NCBI RefSeq assembly: GCF_002356355.1
Contig: NZ_AP018052.1
Location: forward strand, 1,860,001-1,924,000
Source: Thiohalobacter thiocyanaticus
Lineage (GTDB): Bacteria; Pseudomonadota; Gammaproteobacteria; Thiohalobacterales; Thiohalobacteraceae
Length of the DNA stretch: 64,000 nt
Reading direction: 5' to 3'
Part shown: one piece after another, positions 40,696 through 48,320 of the stretch
Position numbering within the stretch: position 1 is the first letter of the stretch
Layout: every line of letters begins with the position of its first letter
The notes under the pieces: generated by a model
Told to the model about the DNA's origin: nothing
Databases searched by the model: none
Seen by the model: only the letters and a program-made list of their open reading frames with translations
Made by a program: the position numbers and the translations under genes

Positions 40696-41967
40696 ATGGC
40701 ACATATTGTCATCATCGGCGCCAGCACCGGCGGCATGCCCGCCGCCTACGAGATCAAGGAAGCCCTGGGCAGCGACCACAGGGTGACCGTCATCAACGCC
40801 ACGCCGGATTTTCATTTCGTACCCTCCAATCCCTGGGTGGCCGTGGGCTGGCGCAGCCGTGCCGACATCAGCTTCGACATCAAGCCCAGGCTGGAGAACA
40901 AGGGTATCGATTTCATCCCGGTCGCGGTCAGCGAGATCAAGCCGGACGACAACAAGCTGGTCCTGACCGACGGCCAGGCCATCGACTACGACTACCTGGT
41001 GATCGCCACCGGTCCCAAACTGGCCTTCGACGAGATCGAGGGATTGGGGCCGGATGGCTTTACCGAGTCGGTCTGCACCGTCGGGCACGCGGAGAAGGCC
41101 TATGGCGGCTGGCAGAAATTCGTGCATGAACCGGGGCCGATCGTGGTCGGCGCGGTACAGGGTGCTTCCTGTTTCGGGCCGGCCTATGAATTCGCCTTCA
41201 TCATGGACGCGGATCTGCGCAACCGTAAACTGCGCGACAAGGTCCCCATGACTTTCGTGACCTCAGAGCCCTACATCGGCCATCTCGGCCTGGGCGGGGT
41301 GGGCGATTCCAAGGGCATGATGGAATCCGAGCTGCGCCAGCGTCATATCAACTGGATCACCAACGCCAAGGTCGACCGGATCGAAGCCGGAAAGATGTAC
41401 GTCTCCGAACACAATGACGATGGCGAGGTGATCAAGCAGCACGAACTGCCGTTCAACTATTCCATGATGCTTCCGGCCTTCAAGGGCGTGGATGCCGTTG
41501 CCGCCCTGGGCGAGGAACTGGTCAACCCGCGCGGCTTCGTCAAGGTCGACGAGTACCAGCGCAACCCCAAATGGCACAACATCTATTCCGTGGGCGTATG
41601 CATCGCCATCCCACCGGTGGAAGCCACGCCGGTGCCGACCGGCACACCCAAGACCGGCTACATGATCGAGTCCATGGTCACGGCCGTGGCGCACAACATA
41701 AAGAATGACCTGGAGAGCAAGCCCGTGGACCGGGAGGCGACCTGGAACGCCATCTGCCTGGCCGACATGGGCGATACCGGCGTGGCCTTCGTGGCCATGC
41801 CGCAGATCCCGCCGCGCAACGTCTCCTGGATGAAGAAGGGCAAATGGGTGCACTACGCCAAGGTCGCCTTCGAAAAATACTTTCTGTCCAAGATGAAGCG
41901 CGGCTCAACCGAGCCGGTGTACGAGAAGTACGTGCTGAAGGCGATAGGCATCGCCAAGCTCAAATAG
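40696..41967 (+). CDS. sqr: Sulfide:quinone oxidoreductase family flavoprotein
   Basis: 423 residues. Oxidises sulfide to zero-valent sulfur and reduces quinone at the membrane. The FAD motif is HIVIIGASTGGMPAAYEI; LVIATGPKL is the second nucleotide contact. Three cysteines sit in the places of the SQR redox triad: ESVCTVGHAEKAYGG near residue 125, QGASCFGPAYEFAF near 158 and YSVGVCIAIPPVEATP near 308. Flavocytochrome c subunits have only two, which favours SQR. A basic amphipathic C-terminus (YEKYVLKAIGIAKLK) could bind the membrane. The ATG at 40696 has AGGAGA upstream; an ATG at 40669 precedes it in frame without one. The subtype (type VI or III) cannot be fixed by eye. Confidence 0.88.
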   Translation: MAHIVIIGASTGGMPAAYEIKEALGSDHRVTVINATPDFHFVPSNPWVAVGWRSRADISFDIKPRLENKGIDFIPVAVSEIKPDDNKLVLTDGQAIDYDYLVIATGPKLAFDEIEGLGPDGFTESVCTVGHAEKAYGGWQKFVHEPGPIVVGAVQGASCFGPAYEFAFIMDADLRNRKLRDKVPMTFVTSEPYIGHLGLGGVGDSKGMMESELRQRHINWITNAKVDRIEAGKMYVSEHNDDGEVIKQHELPFNYSMMLPAFKGVDAVAALGEELVNPRGFVKVDEYQRNPKWHNIYSVGVCIAIPPVEATPVPTGTPKTGYMIESMVTAVAHNIKNDLESKPVDREATWNAICLADMGDTGVAFVAMPQIPPRNVSWMKKGKWVHYAKVAFEKYFLSKMKRGSTEPVYEKYVLKAIGIAKLK

Positions 41968-41980
41968 GAAGGAAGACGCA

Positions 41981-42005
41981 CTCATGGCCGCCTTCGCGGC
42001 CTGAG
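41981..42005 (+). terminator. Stable hairpin after sqr
   Basis: CTCA-T-GGCCGC-CTTC-GCGGCC-TGAG forms a ten-pair stem with a UUCG-like tetraloop neighbourhood and one bulged T. No T-tract follows, so it may act in mRNA 3'-end stability or partial termination before the regulator gene. Downstream, TTCGGA (42023) and TCCGAA (42037) form another small inverted repeat. Confidence 0.5.
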
Positions 42006-42106
42006 TGTCATAACATGTCATATTCGGAGGATTGTATCCGAACGTGACTTTTGCTGTCATTGGACGACACTGTCATGAACAATTCTGACTTGATACGGGA
42101 AGCCCC

Positions 42107-43450
42107 ATGTCAAACCGAATCCGTCCCAGCTGTGAGCAGATCATCGATATCATGCCGAACCCCTTCGTGGTCATCGATGGCGATTTCAATATCGTCGCGG
42201 CCAATCGAAGCTACCGCGAGCGCTACGGTGTCGAGTCCGACCAGATAGTCGGTCGCAAGTGTCACCAGGTCTCACACCATTCCGATGAGCCCTGCAGCCA
42301 CCATGGCGAGCACTGCCCGCTGGAGGAAGTCTTCAATCGGCGCCAGGCAACCCAGGTCATGCACATCCACTATGATGGCAACGGACGCGAGGAATACGTC
42401 CAGCTGCATGCCAGCCCCCTGCTGGATGACGACGGCCGGGTGCGCTATATCGGCGAAACCATTTTCCCGGTTGCGGCACCGGATGCGACCACCGATACCC
42501 TGCTGGTCGGCCGTTCAAGGCCGCTGCTGCGCATGACCAGTCTGCTGCAGCGGGTCGCCCCCACCCAGACCACGGCGCTGCTGCTGGGCGAAAGCGGGGT
42601 GGGCAAGGAGGAGGTGGCCAAGTACATCCACCATTATTCCCGTCGCGCCAACGGCGCCTTCATCGTGGTGGATTGCGGGGCGCTGGGCGAGAGCCTGATC
42701 GAGAGTGAGTTGTTCGGATACGAGAAGGGCGCCTTCACCGGCGCGGCCCAGCGCAAGAAGGGGCTGTTCGAGGCCGCCAACGGCGGTACCCTGTTCATCG
42801 ACGAGGTGGGCGAACTGCCGCTGCCCCTGCAGACCAAACTTCTGCGGGTACTGGAAAGCGGGCAGATCCGGCGTATCGGGGGTACCGACTACATCGATGT
42901 GGACGTGCGCATCATCACCGCCACCAACCGCGATCTTCAGCGCATGGTCGCTGCCGGCGAGTTCCGCCAGGATCTGTATTATCGTCTGTCCGCCTTCCCG
43001 GTCTATGTCCCGACCCTGCGTGAACGCAAGGACGACATCCCGCAGCTGGCCGAGCACTTCCTCGCCGGCATGGAAGGGGCGGACCGGCACCTGCCGTTGT
43101 CCGCAGAGGTGATCGAGGCACTGCTGGATCATGATTATCCGGGCAATGTGCGCGAACTGCGCAATATCATCGAGCGGGCCGCCATCCTGGCCGCCGACGA
43201 CATGATCCGGCCCGAGCACATCGTGTTCGAGGATACCCAGACGCCCATCGACACCCAGGTGCCCTCACACCGTACCGACACGCTGCTCTCGCGGCGCAGT
43301 GGCCGGCTCAGCGCGCAGGACGTGATGTCGGCCCTGGATCGAGCCAACGGCCACCGCGCCCGGGCCGCCGGGCTGCTGGGCGTGAGCGAACGCACCCTGT
43401 ATCGCTACATCAGCAAGCTCAAGCTCGATATCAGCCATCCAGCACCCTGA
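42107..43450 (+). CDS. PAS-containing sigma-54-dependent activator, likely regulator of sqr
   Basis: 447 residues. An N-terminal PAS domain ([19 protein letters not shown]) contains a Cys/His cluster, [20 protein letters not shown] followed by CPLEEVF, that could bind a metal, heme or react with sulfur species. The AAA+ domain has Walker [10 protein letters not shown], the sigma-54 contact loop KGAFTGAAQ, Walker [13 protein letters not shown] and the arginine-finger region [15 protein letters not shown] Fis-type helix-turn-helix ends it ([20 protein letters not shown]). There is no receiver domain, so signals are sensed directly. It lies 139 bases after sqr, whose promoter has a sigma-54 signature. 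Confidence 0.9.
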   Translation: MSNRIRPSCEQIIDIMPNPFVVIDGDFNIVAANRSYRERYGVESDQIVGRKCHQVSHHSDEPCSHHGEHCPLEEVFNRRQATQVMHIHYDGNGREEYVQLHASPLLDDDGRVRYIGETIFPVAAPDATTDTLLVGRSRPLLRMTSLLQRVAPTQTTALLLGESGVGKEEVAKYIHHYSRRANGAFIVVDCGALGESLIESELFGYEKGAFTGAAQRKKGLFEAANGGTLFIDEVGELPLPLQTKLLRVLESGQIRRIGGTDYIDVDVRIITATNRDLQRMVAAGEFRQDLYYRLSAFPVYVPTLRERKDDIPQLAEHFLAGMEGADRHLPLSAEVIEALLDHDYPGNVRELRNIIERAAILAADDMIRPEHIVFEDTQTPIDTQVPSHRTDTLLSRRSGRLSAQDVMSALDRANGHRARAAGLLGVSERTLYRYISKLKLDISHPAP

Positions 43451-43466
43451 TCGGCAGTGGCCGACG

Positions 43467-43521
43467 CTGACATCCTGTCAGCCTCTGCCGTCATCCGGCA
43501 GCCGCTGTCAGACACCGACAG
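43467..43521. promoter_or_regulatory. Inverted repeats with TGTCA/TGACA half-sites
   Basis: CTGACA-TCC-TGTCAG at 43467-43481 is a perfect inverted repeat, and CTGTC-N7-GACAG lies at 43505-43521. The same half-site appears near the sqr promoter and four times at 42006-42075. Here it lies between the 3' ends of the activator and rhodanese genes, an odd place for an operator. Confidence 0.4.
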
Positions 43522-43530
43522 GTGCGGGCG

Positions 43531-43562
43531 CAAAAAATAAAAAGAGCGGCCACTGGCCGCTC
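43531..43562 (-). terminator. Rho-independent terminator of the rhodanese unit
   Basis: On the minus strand GAGCGGCC-AGT-GGCCGCTC is followed by TTTTTATTTTTT. It lies 26 bases after the rhodanese stop. Confidence 0.93.
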
Positions 43563-43588
43563 CGTGAGGAACTCCGGCAACGCCGGGG

Positions 43589-44254
43589 TTACTTGGCCTT
43601 GCCCCCGACGGTGGTCAGACCCAGGATCTCCCAGTTCTGCATGCCGCCGCGATACCACTTGATCTTGTGCGCCGGGTAGCCGAACTTGAGCAGGGACTGG
43701 ATGTTGTTCGGGGACTGGCCGCACCACATGCCGTTGCAGAACATCACCAGCGTCTTCACATTGCTGAAGTCCCACAGGCCTTCCTGCTTGCGCGCGCCGA
43801 ACTGGTTTTCCAGGATATCCTCGATGGTGAAGGGATCGGAGCGGCTGGCATTGAGCTGGGTCCAGGGGATATTGACCGAGCCGGGGATGGTGCCGCGCTC
43901 GATCCAGTCCGGCGTGCGTGAATCGATGACCAGGATGCTGTCGTCGCCGTTCTCCTTGCGCTGCAGGTAGTCCAGCATCTCGGTCTCGGCGATGGTCTCT
44001 ACGCCCGGCGCCAGTTGCATCGGCTGAATGCAGAAGGGCGGGCACTTGCGCGAGGTCTTGGAAAAGGCCGGATCGACCGTGTTCTTCTCGTTCTGATTGC
44101 GCATGATGGTGACCTTCTTGCCCTGATGGGTCACGGTCACGCTGGGAAGATCGGGCGTGATCTTGACGGCAAGCTCGTCATCGGCGGCCAGGGCCGGTGC
44201 GCTCAGGCACAGGCCCAGCAGGATGCTCGATACAGTGGTACGGATGCGATTCAT
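43589..44254 (-). CDS. Periplasmic rhodanese-domain protein
   Basis: 221 residues with a signal peptide (ISSILLGLCLSAPALAAD-type, cleaved near residue 24). A small N-terminal beta domain (AVKITPDLPSVTVTHQGKKV) is followed by CPPFCIQPMQLAPGVETI and a rhodanese domain: ILVIDSRTPDWIERGTIPGS, the active loop VMFCNGMWCGQSPNN and a last strand KIKWYRGGMQNWEILG. The active loop has two cysteines and is longer than that of sulfurtransferases of the CRKGV type, so its activity is uncertain. ATG at 44254 with GGAGAG upstream. Ends at a strong terminator and follows a 43-residue secreted protein gene on the same strand. Confidence 0.88.
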   Translation of the reverse strand: MNRIRTTVSSILLGLCLSAPALAADDELAVKITPDLPSVTVTHQGKKVTIMRNQNEKNTVDPAFSKTSRKCPPFCIQPMQLAPGVETIAETEMLDYLQRKENGDDSILVIDSRTPDWIERGTIPGSVNIPWTQLNASRSDPFTIEDILENQFGARKQEGLWDFSNVKTLVMFCNGMWCGQSPNNIQSLLKFGYPAHKIKWYRGGMQNWEILGLTTVGGKAK

Positions 44255-44336
44255 CGCGTCTCTCCTCTCTGGTGTGTTATGCGTTGGTGGTTCGATTGCG
44301 CACCTGCCGGTGCACGGATGGATACGGTTGACCGCG

Positions 44337-44468
44337 TCAGCAATCGGGATCTTCGGGAATGACGGGTTCCTCGGTTCCGCCGTTGCCGTCATCGCCATCG
44401 GCGTCCTCTGCCGCCAGGGCAGGGTGGGCCGTGATCAGCGCCAGCAGGATAATGCTCCAGTAAGGCAT
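44337..44468 (-). CDS. 43-residue secreted acidic peptide
   Basis: A very short gene. It encodes MPYWSIILLALITAHPALAA (signal peptide with an ALA-A cleavage site) followed by a 23-residue acidic mature peptide rich in Asp, Gly and Glu and ending PEDPDC with one C-terminal cysteine. The ATG at 44468 is preceded by GGAGGAG at ideal spacing, strong evidence for translation. It lies between DAHP synthase and the periplasmic rhodanese on the same strand. The terminal Cys next to a periplasmic rhodanese suggests a sulfur-carrying peptide, which is speculation. No known family recognised. Confidence 0.65.
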   Translation of the reverse strand: MPYWSIILLALITAHPALAAEDADGDDGNGGTEEPVIPEDPDC

Positions 44469-44512
44469 CTCAGACTCTCCTCCATGGTGGCATTCATTCC
44501 GAGGCGGGACGG

Positions 44513-45634
44513 TCAGGGTTCGGCCGTATGCTCCCGCATCAGTGCCACTCGGTTCAAATAAGCCTCGCGGGCTATCTGAACGTCTTGCAGGAAGAGTGCC
44601 AACTCATCCAGGCGCAGCGCCTGGGGGCCGTCGACCAGGGCCTTTTCCGGCACCGGGTGGAAATCCACCAGCACCATGTTGGCCCCGGCGATCACGCCCT
44701 GGGCGGTGACGTGCATGGCATCGAGCAGCCGGTCGGGCGCGCGGTCGCGGCTGCCGACGGAATGGGAGGGATCGATGCACACAGGCAGGCGGCTGAGACG
44801 TTTGACCACCGGCACGTGGGCGAAGTCGACAAAGTTGCGGTGCGGATCGCCCATGTTGGTCTTCATGCCGCGCAGGCCGAACACGATCCGGCTGTTGCCC
44901 TCGCTGGCAAGATACTCGGCCGCGTTGAGCGATTCCTCCAGGGTGATGCCGAAGCCGCGCTTGAGCAGTACCGGCATCTCGGACTGGCGACCGACCGCTT
45001 TGAGCAGTTCGAAGTTCTGGGTGTTGCGGGTGCCGATCTGCAGCATCACGCCGGTCGGGTGCCCGGTCTGATCCAGGGCCTCGTGGATCTCGCGGACATG
45101 GTTTTCATGGGTGACCTCCATGGCGATGACACGGATGCCGTACTTGCCGGCCAGCTCGAACACATAGGGCAGACAGCTCTTGCCGTGGCCCTGGAAGGCG
45201 TAGGGACTGGTGCGCGGCTTGTAGGCGCCCATGCGGGTGCAGACCTGGCCGTGCTCCTGCAGCGCCTGCATCATCATCTCGACGTGCTTCGGCGTATCGA
45301 CGGCGCACAGTCCGGCGAAGACATGCAGCTCGTGCTGGCTGAAGGTCACGCCCTTGTAGGTGAATTCCAGCGAACGCTCGTTGTCGTGATGGCGACCGAT
45401 GATACGATACTCCTCAGAGATGCGCACCACCCGTTCCACCGTCGGCAGGGTGGACATCTCATCGACCGCGAGGACGCTGGTGTTGCCGATGAGATAGATC
45501 TCGGTCAGCGTTTGCTCGGCGCCCACCACCCGGTGCGTGCGGGTCTGGATGTTGGGCAGCTGCTCGAGAAAGTTCATCAGCTGCCGGTAGGCATCGGAGT
45601 CGGGATCGGTGTTGGGTTCGAGGATGAGGATCAT
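44513..45634 (-). CDS. 3-deoxy-7-phosphoheptulonate (DAHP) synthase
   Basis: 373 residues. First enzyme of the shikimate pathway: phosphoenolpyruvate plus erythrose-4-phosphate. It has the N-terminal ferredoxin-like regulatory domain of the Thermotoga-type enzyme (MILILEPNTDPDSDAYRQLM to about residue 90) and a barrel with the metal Cys in GLCAVDTPKHVEMM, GAYKPRTSPYAFQGHG, LLKRGFGITLEESLNAAEY, VFGLRGM, VCIDPSHSVGSRDRAP and MVLVDFHPVPEKALVDGPQA. KDO8P synthase is excluded by the CxxxKPRTSPYxFQG-type motif and the N-terminal domain. Divergent from bioA. Confidence 0.92.
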   Translation of the reverse strand: MILILEPNTDPDSDAYRQLMNFLEQLPNIQTRTHRVVGAEQTLTEIYLIGNTSVLAVDEMSTLPTVERVVRISEEYRIIGRHHDNERSLEFTYKGVTFSQHELHVFAGLCAVDTPKHVEMMMQALQEHGQVCTRMGAYKPRTSPYAFQGHGKSCLPYVFELAGKYGIRVIAMEVTHENHVREIHEALDQTGHPTGVMLQIGTRNTQNFELLKAVGRQSEMPVLLKRGFGITLEESLNAAEYLASEGNSRIVFGLRGMKTNMGDPHRNFVDFAHVPVVKRLSRLPVCIDPSHSVGSRDRAPDRLLDAMHVTAQGVIAGANMVLVDFHPVPEKALVDGPQALRLDELALFLQDVQIAREAYLNRVALMREHTAEP

Positions 45635-45662
45635 GGGGCGCGGTCCTGTGAGATTGCCGGGA

Positions 45663-45690
45663 TTGTTGTTGCTTTTGTGGGCTGTATACT
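45663..45690 (+). promoter_or_regulatory. Sigma-70-type promoter for bioA
   Basis: TTGTTG (45663-45668) and TATACT (45685-45690) are 16 bases apart. The start point would fall near 45697, at the first of two 26-base direct repeats. No BirA-type operator is recognisable. Confidence 0.5.
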
Positions 45691-45836
45691 AACGGAAAAT
45701 TTCGACACCAGGCCAGTGAGTAGGATGGGTGTAGCACAGCGTAACCCATCGCCGTCCGCCGGCCGGGTGATGGGTTACGGCGCCGTGCGCCTTCACCCAT
45801 CCTACTCGTCAACGGGAAATTTCGACACCAGGCCAG
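45691..45836. repeat. 26-bp direct repeats flanking a palindromic repeat in the bioA leader (copy A3)
   Basis: AACGGAAAATTTCGACACCA then GGCCAG at 45691-45716 recurs at 45811-45836 with a single change (A to G at the sixth base). Between them, 45720-45805 is a GTAGGATGGGT...ACCCATCCTAC palindrome like those at 4885 and 52696. The direct repeats could be a target duplication or slippage product. The element puts about 120 extra bases between the bioA promoter and its start codon. Confidence 0.85.
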
Positions 45837-45843
45837 CGATATC

Positions 45844-47160
45844 ATGAGCATCCACTGCCCCGGCCCGGCCAGCGCGGCCTTCGAGCAGGACTGGCGGCGC
45901 TTCGACCGCGAGCACCTCTGGCACCCCTACAGTTCGCTCACGCAGCCGATCACCGCCTACCCGGTGAGCGGCGCCAGCGGTTCCCGCATCCGGCTTGAGG
46001 ACGGCCGCGAACTGATCGATGGCATGGCCAGCTGGTGGTCGGCCATCCACGGCTACAATCACCCGGCGCTCAATGCCGCCGTCCGCGATCAGCTGGATGC
46101 CGTGGCCCATGTCATGTTCGGCGGCCTGACCCACCGTCCGGCCGCGCGGCTGGGCGCCACCCTGATCGATATCACCCCGGAGCCGCTGCAATACGTCTTC
46201 TTCGCTGACTCCGGCTCGGTGTCGGTGGAGGTCGCCATCAAGATGGCGCTGCAGTACTGGTTCGCGCAGGGTCACAGCCAACGCAACAAGCTGCTCACCA
46301 TCCGCGCCGGTTATCACGGCGACACCTTCGGCGCCATGTCGGTATGCGATCCGGTCGGCGGCATGCACCATCTGTTCACCGGTGTGCTGCCGCAGCATCT
46401 GTTCGCCCGCATGCCGGACTGCCGCAATGACGAGGAGTGGCGCGAATCCCAGCTCGCCGAACTCAGGCAGCATCTGGATCACGCCAGCCACGAGATCGCG
46501 GCGGTGATCCTCGAACCCATCGTGCAGGGCGCGGGCGGCATGCGCTTCTACTGTCCCGAATTCCTGCGCCGGGCGCGCGCTCTGTGCGATGCCCACGACG
46601 TGCTGCTGATCTTCGATGAGATCGCCACCGGTTTCGGCCGTACCGGCGAGTTGTTCGCCATGCACCATGCCGATGTGGTGCCCGATATCCTGTGCCTGGG
46701 CAAGGCCCTGACCGGCGGCTACATGACCCTGGCCGCGACCCTGTGCAACGCGCGGGTGGCCGAGGGCATCAGCGAACATGATCCGGGTGTGTTCATGCAC
46801 GGGCCGACCTTCATGGCCAACCCGCTGGCCTGCAGCGTGGCGCAGGCCTCGCTGGAGTTGCTGCTGGAATCGGATTGGAAGACGAATATCGCCCGCATCG
46901 AGTCCGCGCTGGAAACCGGTCTCTCCCCCTGCCGGGAACTGGAACAGGTGCGCGACGTGCGGGTGCTGGGCGCGATCGGGGTGGTGGAGCTGATCCATCC
47001 GGTGGACATGCACACGCTGCCCGAGGCCTTCGTCCAGCGCGGGGTCTGGGTGCGCCCCTTCCGCAACCTGGTGTATGTGATGCCGCCCTACATCATCAGT
47101 GATGACGAACTGGCGACCCTGACCGGGGCGATGTGCGAGGTGGTGCGGGAGTGTTGCTGA
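45844..47160 (+). CDS. bioA: Adenosylmethionine-8-amino-7-oxononanoate aminotransferase
   Basis: 438 residues, standard BioA, the third step of biotin synthesis (amino transfer from SAM to KAPA). Signatures: DREHLWHPYSSLTQPI at the N-terminus, LIDGMASWWSAIHGYNHP near residue 58, FADSGSVSVEVAIKMALQYW near 120 (with SGS in place of the common SGSVAVE), the PLP Asp in LLIFDEIATGFGRTG and the PLP Lys in CLGKALTGGYM near 285. Stands alone; other bio genes are outside the window. The ribosome site is weak, possibly because a repeat element lies in the leader. Confidence 0.95.
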   Translation: MSIHCPGPASAAFEQDWRRFDREHLWHPYSSLTQPITAYPVSGASGSRIRLEDGRELIDGMASWWSAIHGYNHPALNAAVRDQLDAVAHVMFGGLTHRPAARLGATLIDITPEPLQYVFFADSGSVSVEVAIKMALQYWFAQGHSQRNKLLTIRAGYHGDTFGAMSVCDPVGGMHHLFTGVLPQHLFARMPDCRNDEEWRESQLAELRQHLDHASHEIAAVILEPIVQGAGGMRFYCPEFLRRARALCDAHDVLLIFDEIATGFGRTGELFAMHHADVVPDILCLGKALTGGYMTLAATLCNARVAEGISEHDPGVFMHGPTFMANPLACSVAQASLELLLESDWKTNIARIESALETGLSPCRELEQVRDVRVLGAIGVVELIHPVDMHTLPEAFVQRGVWVRPFRNLVYVMPPYIISDDELATLTGAMCEVVRECC

Positions 47161-47184
47161 GTAGTTCAGGCCCAGGCGGTGTGT

Positions 47185-47403
47185 AACGCAGAGGACGCGG
47201 AAACACGGAGGCGCAGAGTCTGATGGGGAAAAGCAAGGACCGTCATTGCGAGGAACGAAGTGACGTGGCAATCTCCAATCGGTTGCTATTGCCGCATGAG
47301 ATTGCCACGCTGCGCTCGCAATGACGGGTCATATTTTTCCTTATGTAAGCGTCTTTAGCCTTGATATTCCTTAGCGCCTCCGCGCCTTAGCGCCCTCCGC
47401 GTT
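47185..47403. repeat. Nested dispersed repeats between bioA and aguB
   Basis: Outer pair: AACGCAGAGGACGCGG at 47185 onwards and, inverted, CTCCGCGCCTTAGCGCCCTC then CGCGTT ending 47405, a CGCAGAG-type repeat. Inner element at 47241-47326: CGTCATTGCGAGGAACGAAG with the closing CTGCGCTCGCAATGACG, a dispersed palindrome also seen as a half copy at 20183. Nothing coding is visible in 47161-47435. Confidence 0.75.
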
Positions 47404-47435
47404 GCCAGCGCCACACCCCAGTCAACATCGCCAAC

Positions 47436-48320
47436 TCAATCCCGATACCGCTTCACCATATCTCCATAGGCATCGATGCGCCGATCGCGCAGATAGGGCC
47501 AGAGCCGGCGCACCTGCTCGCTGCGGGCCAGGTCGATGTCGACGACCAGGGTCTCGGTCTCCCCGCCGGCGCGGGCCAGGATCTCGCCCTGGGGGCCGGC
47601 GACGAAGCTGCCGCCCCAGAACCGGCTGCCGGCGGTCTGGCCGGAGGGGTCGGGCTCGAAGCCGACCCGGTTGCAGGCCAGCACCGGAAGATTGTTGGCC
47701 ACGGCGTGAGCGCGCTGGACCGTCTCCCAGGCCTCGCGCTGGCGCTGTTGCTCCTCGGGGGTGTCGTCCGGGTCCCAGCCGATGGCGGTGGGGTAGAGCA
47801 GCAGTTCGGCGCCGGCCAGGGCCATCAGGCGCGCGGCCTCGGGATACCACTGGTCCCAGCACACCAGCACCCCCAGCCGGCCGACGGCGGTGTCGATGGG
47901 GGTGAAGCCGAGATCGCCCGGGGTGAAGTAGAACTTTTCGTAATAGCCGGGATCGTCCGGGATGTGCATCTTGCGATAGCGTCCCGCCAGCCGGCCGTCG
48001 GCGTCCAGCACCACCGCGGTGTTGTGGTACAGGCCGGCGGCGCGGCGCTCGAACAGGGAGGCGACGATCACCACGCCGAGCTCGGCGGCCACAGCGCCAA
48101 GCCGATCGCTGCTCGGGCCGGGAATGGGTTCGGCCAGGTCGAAGTGGCGCGTCTCCTCGGTGACGCAGAAGTAGCGGCTGTTGTGCAATTCCTGCAGCAG
48201 CACCAACCTGGCCCCGCGCCCGGCGGCCTCGCGTACCCCCGCGAGCATGGTTTCCAGGTTGGCAGCGGTGTCTTCGCCGCAGCCGCGCTGCACCAATCCC
48301 ACTGTCAGGGTCCGTGTCAT
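47436..48320 (-). CDS. aguB: N-carbamoylputrescine amidase
   Basis: 294 residues, nitrilase superfamily. The catalytic triad is visible: Glu in VLLQELHNSRYFC near residue 42, Lys in GRYRKMHIPDDPGYYEKFYF near 117 and Cys in LGVLVCWDQWYPEAARLMAL near 155. Together with agmatine deiminase it turns agmatine into putrescine, ammonia and CO2. The ATG at 48320 overlaps the aguA stop by 4 bases; the frame stays open upstream inside aguA. The C-terminus ends GDMVKRYRD as in the family. Confidence 0.94.
   Translation of the reverse strand: MTRTLTVGLVQRGCGEDTAANLETMLAGVREAAGRGARLVLLQELHNSRYFCVTEETRHFDLAEPIPGPSSDRLGAVAAELGVVIVASLFERRAAGLYHNTAVVLDADGRLAGRYRKMHIPDDPGYYEKFYFTPGDLGFTPIDTAVGRLGVLVCWDQWYPEAARLMALAGAELLLYPTAIGWDPDDTPEEQQRQREAWETVQRAHAVANNLPVLACNRVGFEPDPSGQTAGSRFWGGSFVAGPQGEILARAGGETETLVVDIDLARSEQVRRLWPYLRDRRIDAYGDMVKRYRD

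Noticed and set aside
45691-45716. BirA or BioR operator in the bioA leader
   Set aside because: The repeated sequence lacks the TTGT-AACC or TTATMKATAA-type dyads of those regulators; duplication around a repeat element explains it better.
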